From Malus domestica (lineage: Eukaryota; Streptophyta; Magnoliopsida; Rosales; Rosaceae): a stretch of DNA of 64,000 nucleotides. Positions 1-13,054 of this stretch are shown piece after piece (positions within the stretch are counted from its first letter, which is position 1; the number at the start of each line of letters is the position of its first letter). The DNA is taken from contig NC_091675.1 in the NCBI RefSeq assembly GCF_042453785.1, positions 4,414,501 through 4,478,500 on the forward strand, given 5' to 3'. The notes beneath the pieces were generated by a model, which ran no database searches, had not been told where the DNA came from, and saw nothing but the letters and a program-made list of their open reading frames with translations. The translations under genes were made by a program, and so were the position numbers.

Positions 1-579
1 AAGACATGGACAAACAATGACATTAGCTAAAGCAACAGCTCACCAGACTAACAAAAAGAAAGCAGATTCCCTTTTTCTCTTTATATATATGAGAGAGAGC
101 TAAATTTTCAATTTTTTTTTTAATCCTCAACTCAATCAAACATCAATCTGATTGATGGAAAAGGGCGTTTTGAAACTCTTCAAACTATGACCAAAATTGG
201 GGAGAAAGGAGAATCTCTCCGAGCTTCAAGCAATCGAATATTATAATAATAATAATAATAATTTATAATAAAAATGGCCGCCAAATTACCTATCAGGAAA
301 TAACAACTAGCTCTTGCAAGTTTTGAATCAAAAGCTAGAAGCCTAGAAACTGAGAAAAAGGAAAGTTGCAGAACCCCTTTTGAGATATTCTCCGATGGGT
401 ACTCCAAGAAAGACCAAAAGGCATCAAATTTATGCTTGAATTGTGAAGGAATAGAAAATGGGCAGGGTTTTAGCTCAGTCCCTGAATTGGGTTTTTGATT
501 TTACCTCCAAAATAATCAAATTCTTGGTCAAATTTGACAGGAAAATCTCAGTTCACCAATTGGGTATTTGAACAAACAG

Positions 580-1013
580 CAAAAGAAGCATCAAGTTCCA
601 AACTTTTTATATAGATCACACACACAATGCAGCAGAGAGAGAGTGAGAGAGAGCTATGGAGCTATAGAAAAAAAGAGTGAGACTTTGCTTACCTGCCCAA
701 GTTCACAGATGACATGTATGATTTTAAAAGAACAAAAAATAACCACTGCCAACTGCTCTGGTTGGAAAAATTATTGCAGAACCTAATCCCTCACTCTCTC
801 TCTCTCCTTCCACACTTTACTCTCTTGTAATTTCTCCCTCTCTCTACTTTGAGCTTTCTTTGTCTGCAATTTTTCCAATACAATAATGCTTTCCCTCTGT
901 TTTCTTTTGGGAATTATAAAATTGGAGAGGTTCTTCTCTTCAAGGCCAAGTTTGCCTGCTTCCCATCTTTGACATACTTTAAAAAAAATAAAAATTACTG
1001 ACACATTTGCCAA
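580..1013 (-). promoter_or_regulatory. Possible promoter or 5' leader of a gene off the left edge
   Basis: On the minus strand there is a purine-rich GA tract near 780-850, a strong-looking donor (CAG followed by GTAAGC) near 690 and a TATA-like CTATATAAAAAG near 604-616. These would fit the promoter or a spliced 5' leader of a minus-strand gene whose coding part lies left of the window. I see no protein-coding exon between 1 and 1015. This is an inference from weak signals. Confidence 0.25.
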
Positions 1014-1015
1014 CT

Positions 1016-1787
1016 ATTCTAGACCTCTCCTTGCTGTTGCACACTCATTTTTCTCAGTGCCAACTAACCCAATAACCCCCTTTCATTTCTTTTGAGAAGA
1101 AACTCATTATGCTCCTAACCTCCATCACCCTTCCATCTGCATCATTGCACATCAACTCTAATTCCTCTGGACCCCACTTCCAAATCACCTCCCTTCTCCA
1201 CCTTTGGATTTCTGATTTTTATTTTTTTAACCCTCCTTTTTCATTACACTATTTACAGCTACCCAATGTGTTAGTCATGGTAATTTAAAGTGCAATTACT
1301 TGTCATTCATAAGTATCGATGGAACGTAAGATTTATCCCTTAAATATTAATAGTAATATTATTTGAAGCTTGGTGGGCCCCACTTTGACAGGTGTGTGCT
1401 TCTAGGGGACCACATTGAGAGTTAAGCTGGGGATGCATAACAGAGGCTAAAATCTCAAAGTTTTACTTAAATTAATGTAATATTAGCATATGGGTACTCA
1501 GTGTGTTGGGAAAAATTTTTATTTTTTTTTTTGAAATAGAATGAGAGATTAAGAGAGTGATAGAGAATATAGAAGTGGGAATTTTTTATTTTTTATTTAT
1601 TTATAATTAAATATAGTTAAGATTACATGTATGTGAGGTTTTGAAAAAAAACAAACAAAATTTAATTGTGTGAAATTACATTTCTACCCCATATTTCTTA
1701 TTCATGTTCTATTTTAATTAGAGGGTTAAATTGATAATTTCATAAAATATTGGTTGACAATGAATGTTTTATTAATTAGTAAAGATT
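1016..1787. other. Intergenic stretch, nothing recognised
   Basis: AT-rich sequence with scattered homopolymer runs. I see no convincing coding frame, RNA gene or repeat with defined ends. Confidence 0.5.
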
Positions 1788-1796
1788 AGTTTGTGG

Positions 1797-1993
1797 GGAT
1801 TTGGATCCTCTCCTGAGCTAATGGAGAGGATCCTCCTGACCAGTTATCATGGGCCGTTCGATTTTATCCAACGGCTACAAATAGGAGATCCCTTTAAAGT
1901 TATAATAATTATAGCCGTTGAATTTTTATCCAACGGCTCATGATAACTGGTCAGGAGGATCCTCTCCATTAGCTTGGGAGAGGATCCAAATCC
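1797..1993. mobile_element. 197-bp MULE-type MITE, near-palindromic
   Basis: The ends are long inverted repeats beginning GGATTTGGATCCTCTCC and ending with its complement, with arms of about 80 bp around a short AT-rich centre. A perfect 9-bp duplication AGTTTGTGG flanks it at 1788-1796 and 1994-2002. A 9-bp target duplication with long TIRs is the usual signature of Mutator-like non-autonomous elements. It encodes nothing. Confidence 0.85.
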
Positions 1994-2033
1994 AGTTTGT
2001 GGTACTGGTATGTTTTGTTTCCATTTTTTTTAA

Positions 2034-2185
2034 GGAAAACTAATGAAAAGGGTTTGAAAACTTTGAGTTTTAATGATAAGGACAAAATAAAGGGTAAAGT
2101 GAATAGTACCAGGATTGACTTTTTAGTGTAAAAATGTGGTTTTTCGTTAAGGTGAACAGTACCATGTACTTTTCGTTAAACTTCC
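2034..2185 (+). mobile_element. 152-bp MITE, family A copy 1
   Basis: It starts GGAAAACTAATG and ends CGTTAAACTTCC, imperfect inverted ends, and is flanked by an 11-nt direct repeat ATTTTTTTTAA (2023-2033 and 2186-2196). A second copy lies at 7926-8079 in the same orientation and a diverged inverted copy at 25899-26041. Repetition within one window plus flanking duplications supports a MITE, probably Mutator-like. Confidence 0.75.
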
Positions 2186-2199
2186 ATTTTTTTTAACTT

Positions 2200-5100
2200 T
2201 GGAGGGTTTTGAGTCTGTGAGTGGTGAGGAACATAAGGAATAACGGAATCTAATCATGAATTTACCTCCTTGTCCTGGTACGGTTATCCAGCTGTACTAG
2301 TATTATTGCCTGTTTAAAGCTTCTTAATCTCTTAATCTAAGTACCCAACAAACCTGGTCAAACAAAATTATCTGGTCAAACCTCCTCCCCCTCCTCCTCC
2401 TAGGCCTGGTTGTGATCTTTCTGGAAAAACTACAAATTTATTCCGAATTCAGCGGCTAATTTGATCCCAAGTCGTAATCCCCTACACCCTAGAAATGAGT
2501 CCTAAAATATTCATTAATTAATAATCCCGGAGTACGTATTTGAGATGATGAATTTAAGTTAGCTCGGTCATTGTATTTCATATGCATTCAAATTCAAATC
2601 GTTATTTTTAAATTAGTCTAACAACGGTAAAATAAGGAACTTTTGAATGAGATCACTTGATAGTTCCCTCCATATCGTTTCAACAATTTTTCGCTTGAGT
2701 CATGATACCTTTTCGATGGGTTTGGTGATTGATAACATTAAGCAATTGCTGAATTAGATCAATGGAGATTATGAAGCCTATATTGGTCGTCATGCTAATG
2801 GTGTGACTCATCAGCTAGCTCGTGTTTCTTACCATATCGATATGGAGCGGTATTTAGCTTGAAGAACCACCAGATTTTATTTTGGACGTGCTGTGTAATT
2901 TGTCATTTTTAAATTGCATTTAGTGAAGGCAGGGGGCAGGTTGGTTTTACAATAAGCACTTCAAAGCAAATATAAATTGTTAGATACGATGATAAGGATG
3001 GTACACCAAACTGATCAACGTGAGGACTCACGTTGGGTTTCATTGTTTGAGAGAGGTTACTTATACTAAACATTTTACTCCTAACATATGTAGTCTAAAA
3101 GTCTCCATGGGTTGGTGCAAATGTATCGTTGTATCAAAAGTATTTCGTGAATGAATGCATCCAAAACCATGAGAATGATACTCTCTCAAAATTGGAACTC
3201 GAATTCTCTGACACCTCACAGTTTAACGCTAATTCTCGTGCCAACATTATAAAATATTTTGTCAAAAACGTGTGGTGACTGAAAATCTATGAATAATCGC
3301 ACTTTTGAGAGAATCTCATTGACATTTCTCATATAACTATTCCACCCCATCTTATTTTAAGATCAATATAGCTTCCATTTAATCTAATCAATGTTTTCAT
3401 CTGACAAAAAAGAAAAAATTAAGAGCTTTAATTTAGTTTCGCCAGCTCTGCTTGAAGATAAACAAACCACAGATTTGATTCAATTCAGCCAACTTCCTCA
3501 TGAAAATGTTTCAAATTCCAAAACCCCACAAAGAAATGTTTTTTTTTTCTCCCAAAACAGAGTAAAATTGATTATAAATTGATCACAATAATTCACCTTG
3601 AGCAGTTTGCAGATATGAGTTAGATCGCTTAATCATTATTGCAACAGTTTAAGCTACACATCGTAGAAAACAAAATCAAATTCATTTGAGAGAAATTTGA
3701 ACATTTGTCCCGCATGCATATGTGAATTGATCATGGTCGTTAATGAAGAAACACACAATTCATCAACGAACAAGATTAGTCATTACGAACAGACGATTGT
3801 CCGAGCTACACCAGTGGGCCCAACCTTTGAAAGTATGAGAGGGCATTCGACCCCAACAATTGTTGCATGTGTTGTGTTGTACATAAAACAAGTAAACAAC
3901 CAAAATTAAACAAGTAAAGAACCAACATTATTATTAAGTTAATAATAAAAGTTAAATTAAAGCAAAACCAAAAAGACATTTAATTGAAGACTAATTAGAG
4001 AGAGAAATTGGTCCTAATAAGGTATCACGCGTGCGGCTGCATTCAGGACCTCAGGTGGGTCTTAATCTTAGAAGAAGCAGCAGCATAGATGTGGATTTGT
4101 GGTGGTCCTGCCGTGATTAGCAATGATGGGGTTGATACCTAAGAGAAGACGCATCTTGCAAGATTTAGCATCCATTGATTAGAAATTTCTAAACCCTAAG
4201 TTATCACTCTAATTAAAAACTCTAATCTTTGCTTTAACTTAGTTCACAGCCTATGCTTGAAAGGTTTATGCTTTTAAAGAAGCTTTTCCCTTCTTTACCA
4301 AACAGAAAAAATGATGCCACCCCTCCTTTTCCAAATTGCATAAAGCTCTACTAATGGCATATCGGAACTCATTAAAAAATAATTATCTGGTGTACATAGC
4401 CCAGTAATGTTAGATTGAAACACTCGAAGAGTTTAAATATAGAGAAAACTCATAATTTAACTATTTATGTGCGATACAATAATAGTATGGTGTATGAGAG
4501 ATTATAACATATAATTAATCGAGAGTACGTATATCTCCTTATTAGTATATCTCTTATCACATGATAGTGACACGCATTGATTGGCCAAAGATTTCATCCT
4601 TGAAAAAGCCTGGGGGGTTCAAAATAGGCTAAATGGAAGTGTTTTGAGGGGGGGGGGGGTTTGATGATCATACTAATAATATTAGCCCATACATTAATAG
4701 GGATTAGTACTTTAAGCTTAAATAAGTTTATGCTACGTGGGCGGACATCCATACTTGATTTTATGTAAGTCCGACCATGGTGACAAGTTCACGTAATCAG
4801 AGAGATATTAGAGAAAAGGTACATGTCTCTTATTGCATTCAAGAGTTTCCAAATTCATAGTTTTTTTCTTAATTAAGTTGTTTTCAGTGTTTTTTTTTTG
4901 TACCATGAAACACAGTTTTGAAGAACATTGATCTTGTATTATATTAATTAATGGGTGGTTGGAGATTTTACTATGAAACACAATTTTGAACTCGTGAAGA
5001 ACAGTTTAAACAAATAGAGGCACCAGCAGTGAAATTCAGTGCATGATGGAGATTAGAGAAACTAAATCCACCTTGGAATTAATTAAGTATCCCCAAAACT

Positions 5101-7255
5101 CCATATATCTTCCAATGAAAATAGCGAAGCATGCGCAGCAAGAGAAGTAATCATCATCCTGATTTAGCTATGATGCATGCAAGCCTTGGTCTTTAAGATC
5201 ATTTAAAATGTTTCTTCAAACAAAGAGAAACAGTTTTCTGCAGGCAGGCAGCCACTCGAAACTTGCTGCATCTTTTACGTGTGGAAGTACTAAACTAGAC
5301 CAATTGAAATTGATGGCCTAACTAAACATGCATTTAGGCCCTACCACACCAACACAATAATCAAATGATGGGTTTATGTTCATTTTATCTCTTGTAAGTA
5401 AGAACGGATTAGTTTGGATTGACTTGTAAGTAAGAACGGCTATTTAAATCTTGGTCAATGGATAATTGGTTAAGAAAATAAAGGTAAGAAATCAAGATGT
5501 ACATGTATCGAATATATTGAAGTATACTACAACAAACACGTTGTGATTGACATGTAAGTATGTAAGAATGACTGGCTACTTACATCTTCTTAGTTATTAG
5601 ATCCTTGATCAAGGACGTAACCGAATACACTAAAACATAGTAGAACATTCATGGAAGGAGCCAAGCATTTTCTGGAAGGAAACGAAGGAGCATATGAAAC
5701 TTGCATTGACCGCTGATGGAAAAGATTCATGTATCGAACGTACAATGATGAATTCAGAAGCTAGAAGTTGCAGCAGCAGAATAGGTACTTGTTGTCTCAG
5801 CTTCTGCAGGTCACTAGACTTGCGGCAGATTTTATTCTTCTGAAAAGGAGGAAATGTCTGCTATCAAAATCTATGGAGTCAGTCGGGTAATAGGAACATA
5901 ATTTCGCATTGCAGTCTAGCCCTCGACCTCTCCAACCTATATACTATCACTATTCCCCCATGTGAATATATCATAGTTCTTGACAAATGAACACAAAGAG
6001 AATATATCCCTATATCATCGCCTTTTGATTTGGCGTCGCCTGCAAGTATTGCGGTGAGATATATATATATATTATACTCCTTTTTACTTCATTTGTTTAA
6101 ACCACAACGAAATTTTTTGTCACAAGTTCATCTTGTTCTTTCCTATTGACTGTCATAGACGGCTTTTTGTTTTGTGTCGTTTTGTTTTTTTATGCATAGT
6201 TTATTTGTGCACACAATAATAATACAGTGGTTAAACGCTCTCTAGTACATACGAGCATATACAATGTTAAGACTTAATTTTTATTAGAGAGTGTATTAGT
6301 AAGTTTATCATCTTTGCGTGTACTAATAATATCATTGTACAAACATTGATTGGTGAGTTTTGCAACCAATAGTCTTGCAATTTCACATGTTAGTAAAAAA
6401 GTTGTAGCGGCCAACATTATGCTTCCATATACAAATCCAACAATTATGTTGTTTTTTGTCGTTTTTGATAAAATTGGTATCGAAAAGAGGAGCGAATCAA
6501 AAACAGGATGTGAGCTCTACCACTTAAGCTATAAGCTTCTTACACCAAACAAATAGAAGGTAGAAATTCCAAAGTGGTATATGCATGGATCCGGTTCCTC
6601 TACGTTTTCTTTTTATACCGGTTAAATCTTAATTTTAGGATGAAACATATATGTATTTGTATCGTGCTTAGATCCAAAACTACGTTGTAAAAATAAGATC
6701 AAATTGTAGCCCAATTTCATCTAAGGATGATGAAGGCCAAGGGAACTCCCATGTATAGTGAATCAGTGATAGCCCAATTAGACAGTTCAAATAATTGTTT
6801 GGGCCACAAGTTTTATCGAGACTTGTAATCAATCGTAGGAGTGGTCTGACCCAGCAAAAAGGTAAGAAAGTGGAGCCAACCCTTCAAGATTTTTAGCCCA
6901 CTACAAATCATTATGGACCCTATTTTATTGTGATAAATGGGCCACAAGATTAAACTCCAACAGAGAACCAGCGATGAAGCTTATCCCCGTCGTCGCCATG
7001 ACCGACATTCAACTCGTGATTTTGAGCTCATATCTAAGTATATATAAGAGTACTCGTGGCAATTGGCCCAAACAGGATGCCGGCCACAATTCAAATTTCA
7101 TGCAATTTTTGTTCTCGAACGATTAGTGCAGTAGAAGGGTAGGATATTCAAACATAAATGCCGAGTGAGAACACTTTATTCTAGCCAACTTATGCACGCT
7201 CGAATTTGACAAAATTCGTGGAAATTGTAAGAAAAGAATATGAGAAGCAAATCAC
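2200..7255. other. Intergenic stretch, nothing recognised
   Basis: About 5 kb with only short open frames lacking any recognisable domain. It contains an 11-base G run near 4647-4658, short TA runs near 6060, and loosely repeated TTGTAAGTAAGAACGG motifs near 5393-5440. I see no gene here. Confidence 0.5.
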
Positions 7256-7858
7256 TTAGACCATCTCCAACCGAATAGTCCAGATGGCCAAAAATAGCTC
7301 AAAAATCGTCTTCAACCAAGGGCCAGATCAAATGGCTCGTGGGCCCCGCTAGACAAAAAAAGGCCAAAGGGCCAACCGGGTGGCCCAACCCAGCCATCCC
7401 CGGACCGGGCCACATGCTGACCTCATATTTGATTTTTTTTTTACAATTTTTTTTAACAATTTTTTTTTTAAAAAAAAAAGTTAAAAATTCTATTTGTTTT
7501 TCTTATAACATACTAAGTCATTAAACAACATTAAATAACATTAAGTAACATGAAACAACTAAACAATATTAAACAACATTAAATAACATTAAGTAACATG
7601 AAACAACATTAAACAAAATTAAATAACATTAAGTAACATTAAACAACATTTTTTAAAACATTTAACAACATGAAAATTATTGACAATTCATATCATAAAA
7701 TTATTGAGGTAATTTAAATTAAGTAACCATAGTAATTCAATTAAACTAATAAATTATGTTTGGCTCTATGACCCTTTGGCCCTCGGTTGGAGATGATTTT
7801 TTTTTCACAAAGCCATATTTGGCATATGACCCTCTGACTCATCGGTTAGAGATAGTAA
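7256..7858. mobile_element. About 0.6-kb AT-rich non-autonomous element, family B copy 1
   Basis: The ends carry inverted CCATCTCCAACCG and related CGGTTGGAGATGA / CGGTTAGAGATAG motifs together with repeated GGCCA-AGGG modules. The centre is AT-rich with several degenerate ACATTAAATAACATTAAG units. A related copy in the opposite orientation occupies about 20578-21170. I could not fix the target duplication, so the superfamily is uncertain and the ends are approximate. Confidence 0.6.
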
Positions 7859-7925
7859 AAAATATGACCTTATATTATTTATTAAAATATTAATTTTTTG
7901 AAGAATCAGATAAGACTAATTTTAA

Positions 7926-8079
7926 AGGAAAACTAATGAAAATAGCTTCAAAACTTTGAGTTTTAATGATAAGAAAAAAATAAAGGGTAAAGTGAATAGT
8001 ACCAGAATTGACTTTTTAATGTAAAAATGTGGTTTTTCGTTAAAATGAACAGTAACATGTGCTTTTCGTTAAAGTTCTC
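7926..8079 (+). mobile_element. 154-bp MITE, family A copy 2
   Basis: Closely similar to 2034-2185 along its length, including the shared block AAAGGGTAAAGTGAATAGTA. It is flanked by a perfect 9-bp duplication TAATTTTAA at 7917-7925 and 8080-8088, which puts the family in the Mutator-like range. Confidence 0.8.
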
Positions 8080-8704
8080 TAATTTTAACCCACTGACCCT
8101 CCATCAATTGAAAATACCTTGGTAGCTAACAGCTATACCTGCAGGAGATATCAGAAAAGAGTAAGCAGGAAACTTTGGCGGTAAGTGGGATAAAAAACAA
8201 AGAACAAAACAATTCAGCCAGCAACAAACCATAAGGAAGTGATTGCGCGTAAGATACTGTGACAGTGACAATGCAAAGCAAACATTAATGTTTGAAGGGC
8301 CCACCTGCAAAATTTGCAAAATCTAATTTTCTCTTTAGTTTCCATCTCAGGGTCCAGCTATTTTGACTATATAGTAGTAGCCTAGTAGAGTAGGGGTTGT
8401 AAACTGTAGAGCAAAAGAATAAAAATTAATAATTAATTTTATTAATGGATTAGATTTGCTAAAAGAAGTAAAAATTACAGTAATCTGGTGAGCCACATTT
8501 AAGTCTGAGAGGCTCCGAGAAATGTGGGCCAAGATGAAGATGAGGAAATCAACAAGGCTCCATCGACTCTCTTAAATTTGAAAGTAATAATATTGCAACT
8601 GACATGTATATATTCCATGCATGCTGCATAAATTGCAGCCCAGCATGTAGTGAATCTTGGACACCTAGGTTTGTACGTGCACTTTGCTAGTTCGAGTGGT
8701 TAAT

Positions 8705-8907
8705 GGAGGCAAATTGTCTGTTCTCTTTTTTTCATATTTTTCTATTTATACGGTCACGGTTAAATTACGTTAATATTTTATATTCCTATTACTTTTTATT
8801 TTATTATTTTTATTAAAAAATTAATATAAAATGTTGACGTGGCTTAACCGTGATCGCACAAATAGAAAGGGACGAGAAGGGTATGAAAAATGGAGGGCAC
8901 TGCCTTT
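8705..8907. mobile_element. 203-bp MULE-type MITE, family C copy 1
   Basis: Inverted arms contain CTATTTATACGGTCACGGTT on the left and its imperfect complement AACCGTGATCGCACAAATAG on the right, around an AT-rich centre. A perfect 9-bp duplication GTGGTTAAT flanks it (8696-8704, 8908-8916). A related element with a different duplication is at 42619-42813. Confidence 0.75.
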
Positions 8908-8919
8908 GTGGTTAATAAC

Positions 8920-10700
8920 GTAGATTCTTACACCGATGTGATGTATTCAATTTTAGGTTTTCTGCGAGAAAAAGAAACAATAGTACATCTTCATGGACTA
9001 AATGACTTCTTATGATTGTTAGATTTAAAGGCAAATGTTAATTAGGTCAGTTAGTTGGTAAATTATCCATCAGCTAATATTGGTCACAGTCCAATTGAGC
9101 AGTAAGAAGTATTTCTCCAGTTGACCATACAATGTGTCCACTCATTACATGCAAGTTAAAATCTCCATATTCGTACTTTATAATACCACATTGTAAAAAA
9201 TGTATAGATTCAGAGCTTTATCCTCAGTTTTAAGTTGGCATCTCTCTGTTGTAAGCTAATGAAGGTCACATGAGGATTGGAACATTGATATGCACGGCTG
9301 GTCCCAAATTGACGATCAAACAACTAGAAAGTTGAAACATACTAGATTGGACAGAGAGTACGTGGTCCAAACCAAAACCCAAAACCCGAAAACCAAACAC
9401 CAAAACCCTAACCAGTTCAGTGTTTTGAGGTTGAAGTTGGGTAAAAATAAAAAATCTAGGGTTTTGTAGGTCTCCTTGGGAGAAACAGGTGTCCTTGAGA
9501 GGGAGCAATGAGCATCAAGTATGGACTATATTTATCCCATCAAATCAATTATTAGCAGAAAATGGTTTGCCAGGGCTCCTTTTGTTTAGTCCCAGAAATA
9601 TTGCCATTCTTATTAGACAATCACAGAACCTGAGATAGGTCACCATCCCATGAGCTGTAACCTGTAAACCTGCAGTTTATAATTTACCGAAGTTCTACAA
9701 AAATTTGGGGACCATTTTTACTTGTTTTTTTGTATATTTGTAGGATTACATGTTTATAGGACATTGCCCACATCTAAAACTACTTTGAGGATCTTTCTCT
9801 CAGGCCACCACCATGGATCTTGGATCTATATTTGTGTTTCCCAAATCCTAAATTGATTGAGAAAAGCTCAAGCATTGTATTAGGGTTATTATTATCATTG
9901 TTTTTTTCTTTTGGTGTTTCACGTAGTAGGGTTTCTCTACGTTAAGCATTGTAATTTACATGTTATGTAGACTTTCGCAAAATGCACATAACTATTTCAT
10001 CGTGTGGTCGTGTTTGACAAATAAGATGTAGTATTCTTTCGTTGAATGGACATGAATTTTATGTATAAAACCAAATAACCAATGTTATAGCAAAGATTGT
10101 TGAGAGTATGAATCCCAAAATAAAAGACTTTCTATATGCTTATAAGTAATTTGACTACTCTCTATATTGCTAATTAATTTTGATTTATAATCCAACCTCA
10201 ACTTTAAATTTTGAAATATATTAGAGCAATTAAGATTGGCAGTGATAAAGCTTCCATATCAGTAAAGTATACTGAATACGAAATACAGCAGATATAAACT
10301 GATCAATTTAAAGCTCAGAACTCTTCTGCCAAGTTGCATGGAACTAATTGAAAAAAGTTGGAAGGACTGGTTGAAAATTTAATAAACTTGCTATATGGAT
10401 GTATTGTGTACGTGTAATTTTTCTTCTTTTTTGTTACTTTTTGGGGGCTTATCTTACAGCACTGCGCAAGATATATATATATATGTTACCACTGATGCTG
10501 CCAAAGTCCTTCAATCCCTTCTGTGACAAAAATTGAGTTATTACCCATGGCATATGCCTTGCAGACAAGATTTAACCAATTGTACCATACATTTTTGTGT
10601 ATTTACGTGATTTATGACTTGAACTAGACCACCTCACGTTATCACCAACTTATATATATATAGATGTTTGGTTCTCATCTGAACAAGGGAATTAATTGTC
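8920..10700. other. Intergenic stretch, nothing recognised
   Basis: AT-rich, with a short TA run near 10471. The open frames here are short and show no domain. Confidence 0.5.
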
Positions 10701-10704
10701 TGGA

Positions 10705-11170
10705 AGCCGGTTGTACATCTTTAAGTGTCTCTATTTTATGTACTACAATTAAGGATGTTAAAAGTCTCCCCGTCTTATATATCCATTAGGATCGCATTCA
10801 TATGGTTACACTATCTATATTATATATGTCTCATTCGAGAACAAGAGAGAGCTTGTATATATGTAACCGGTTGTATATCCAGCGTATGTATCTCTCTCAT
10901 TACGTAATATATATAACTTAAGGTGGCTAAAAATCTCAACTTGTTGAAACTTATTTACCTACTTGAACCACAAATCACATTATTACATTTTATCTAGTTA
11001 GTAGTTATATAGGTCTCATTCATGAACGAAACAGTTTGTATTGTAACCGGCTGTATATCTAACGTATGTATATCTCTTTCATTATGTAATATAACCGAAG
11101 GAGCTAAAAGCCTCCGAATTTAACTTCTTGTTGAAACTCATTTACATACTATGATCACGTTCACATGGTT
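10705..11170 (+). repeat. Three degenerate tandem copies of a roughly 170-185 bp unit
   Basis: The core CCGGTTGTA(T/C)ATC, followed by GTATGTAT, CTCTCTCATTA and later a GCTAAAAGTCTCC-like block, recurs near 10707, 10867 and 11046. The interval is about 160-180 bp. Copies two and three also share GGTCTCATTC. This is a local duplication of non-coding DNA; I see no coding capacity or known satellite family. Confidence 0.65.
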
Positions 11171-11179
11171 TTACTGTCT

Positions 11180-13050
11180 ATGGTATCTTGGTACCATGTA
11201 CATTTTCTCTCCAATTAGATCTGCATGCAAGGAAAGATCCAGCTCGTACGCAGTTAAGATGAACAGAAAATTACGATTATTTTCTCCTATCCAACCTGTA
11301 CACAACAAGCTGGTAATCATATTTGTTGACTAAACTGAAAAAAGGTTGAAGAAAATGTGATAAGTGATGCTTACTTTTCTGTAAAAAAGAACAAGAAACC
11401 CTTATTGCTTTTCAATCTTTTCCCACAAAACAGGCTTTTAATCTTTTGACCATTGAACTCGTTACTTATTTTCTAACCAAAAAAAAAAAAAAAAATAGAA
11501 ATCAGTAACTGTCAGTTGGTATAAATTTGTTGGTATAAATTTTTTTTGTTACTTAGGTTGTTTACTTCTTATATGTAGCAGAAGATATATTATAATTACA
11601 TGTATTAAGTTTTTCTCTTTGATATCTCTTTCTTTTCACGTTCAGTTGCTATTGTTTGCTTAGCGCTCATATTTCTAAGTTTATAAATGCTCGTAAAAAT
11701 AAGAGTTTGACTATTACTCTTCTCTAGGATTTTTTTTTAATTTATATTTTTTATCTTGGCTTAACCTTCCCGCTTTTCCGGCATAAATCCCTCATTGCAC
11801 CTTTTATCATATGAACCCTAATTGGTCAAGATTGCAATCGAGCTCAACCGTGTGGAATGCCATGATGCCAACCACTTATCACTGCAAGTGCAAACGTACG
11901 TGTGGAATGATTTGTCATACAATTTTATTTTAATTATTAAGCATCCACATTGCATACCACGACATGGAATAGCTTTTACATCCAAAAATTCTCTTTGGAT
12001 TACAGCAAGAAGTGTGATTACAAAAGCTATAGAAATTTTCATCTCATATAAGTGCTTTTGCAAAAAGAAATAGCAGACCAAGTGCTTACTAATTATGAGC
12101 CATTAAATCCTAAAATATAAGCAAAACTAAAGTCTTGATATCCAAGAATCTCTTCCATCCTTTTTTTGAATAATGGGGAGGAATATTTGTTTGCCTTTGT
12201 GGAAAGCTCAAGTAAGAAAATGGTGTATTTTTGCTGACCAACCCCAATGGTAGTAGCACTTATCACTTTACTTATTATCATTAGATGATTTTAAATTTTG
12301 AGATTTATGTCTATCTACTACGTATATCTTGAAATTTAATTCACTCAACGGTGATAAATAAGGGATTAGGCATCATTATCACTTGAGATTAGTGAACAAA
12401 AATATTCCCATAAAAAAAGGGTAGTTGTAATCATGGTGTTATGCAGATTGAGGAACATGGATTAGATAGTTGAGTCAAAGCAAAGGACTTTAAACTCTTG
12501 TTTTTTGCATTATTGGAGAACATTGAGCTGGTTTTGTACTTGGGAGTTAGGAGGACCTTAAGAAAGTTTGAAAAGCTGATTCAACTATGGAAGGGCCACT
12601 TCTAATGTTGCATGCATCATTTCATAATTTCATTGCATAGTCATTAAGCACCCCTTAGGCTCTCAAAATGTAAAAAAGAGTCAGATGTGTGCATTGAAGG
12701 TTATATTTATGCGAGTTCAGATGATATTCAAATTCCCTACCCAAAGTAGCTCATCATCCAACCGTTTAGATTGTTGTACTTGTACCCAAGTTTTTTTTAC
12801 TTCCGTCGACGTTGCAAGATCTTCATAATTACCATATGAGCCAAAAGGTTTGGTTTGAAAAAACGTTTCTAACACTTCGGTTACAGACAGAAAAGTGGAA
12901 CCCCCAAGGCCCACAATTGTCTTTTTGATTAATCCAGAATTTCCTCCACTAATTACTTACCCTAAACATAAATCAACCTTTATCTTTTTCCCTCCCTAAA
13001 CATAACTAATTTCTTCCCATTTTTCCTTGTTCATGCAGAACACATCAGAG
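11180..13050. other. Downstream flank of the ANT-type gene, no gene recognised
   Basis: AT-rich intergenic DNA that includes the probable 3' untranslated region of the minus-strand AP2 gene next to 13050. Overlapping frames on both strands at 11818-12081 are mutual shadows without a recognisable domain. Confidence 0.45.
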
Positions 13051-13054
13051 CTTT

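Noticed and set aside
4640-4660. G run as a quadruplex signal
   Set aside because: A single homopolymer without further G tracts cannot form an ordinary intramolecular quadruplex; probably variable-length or sequencing noise.
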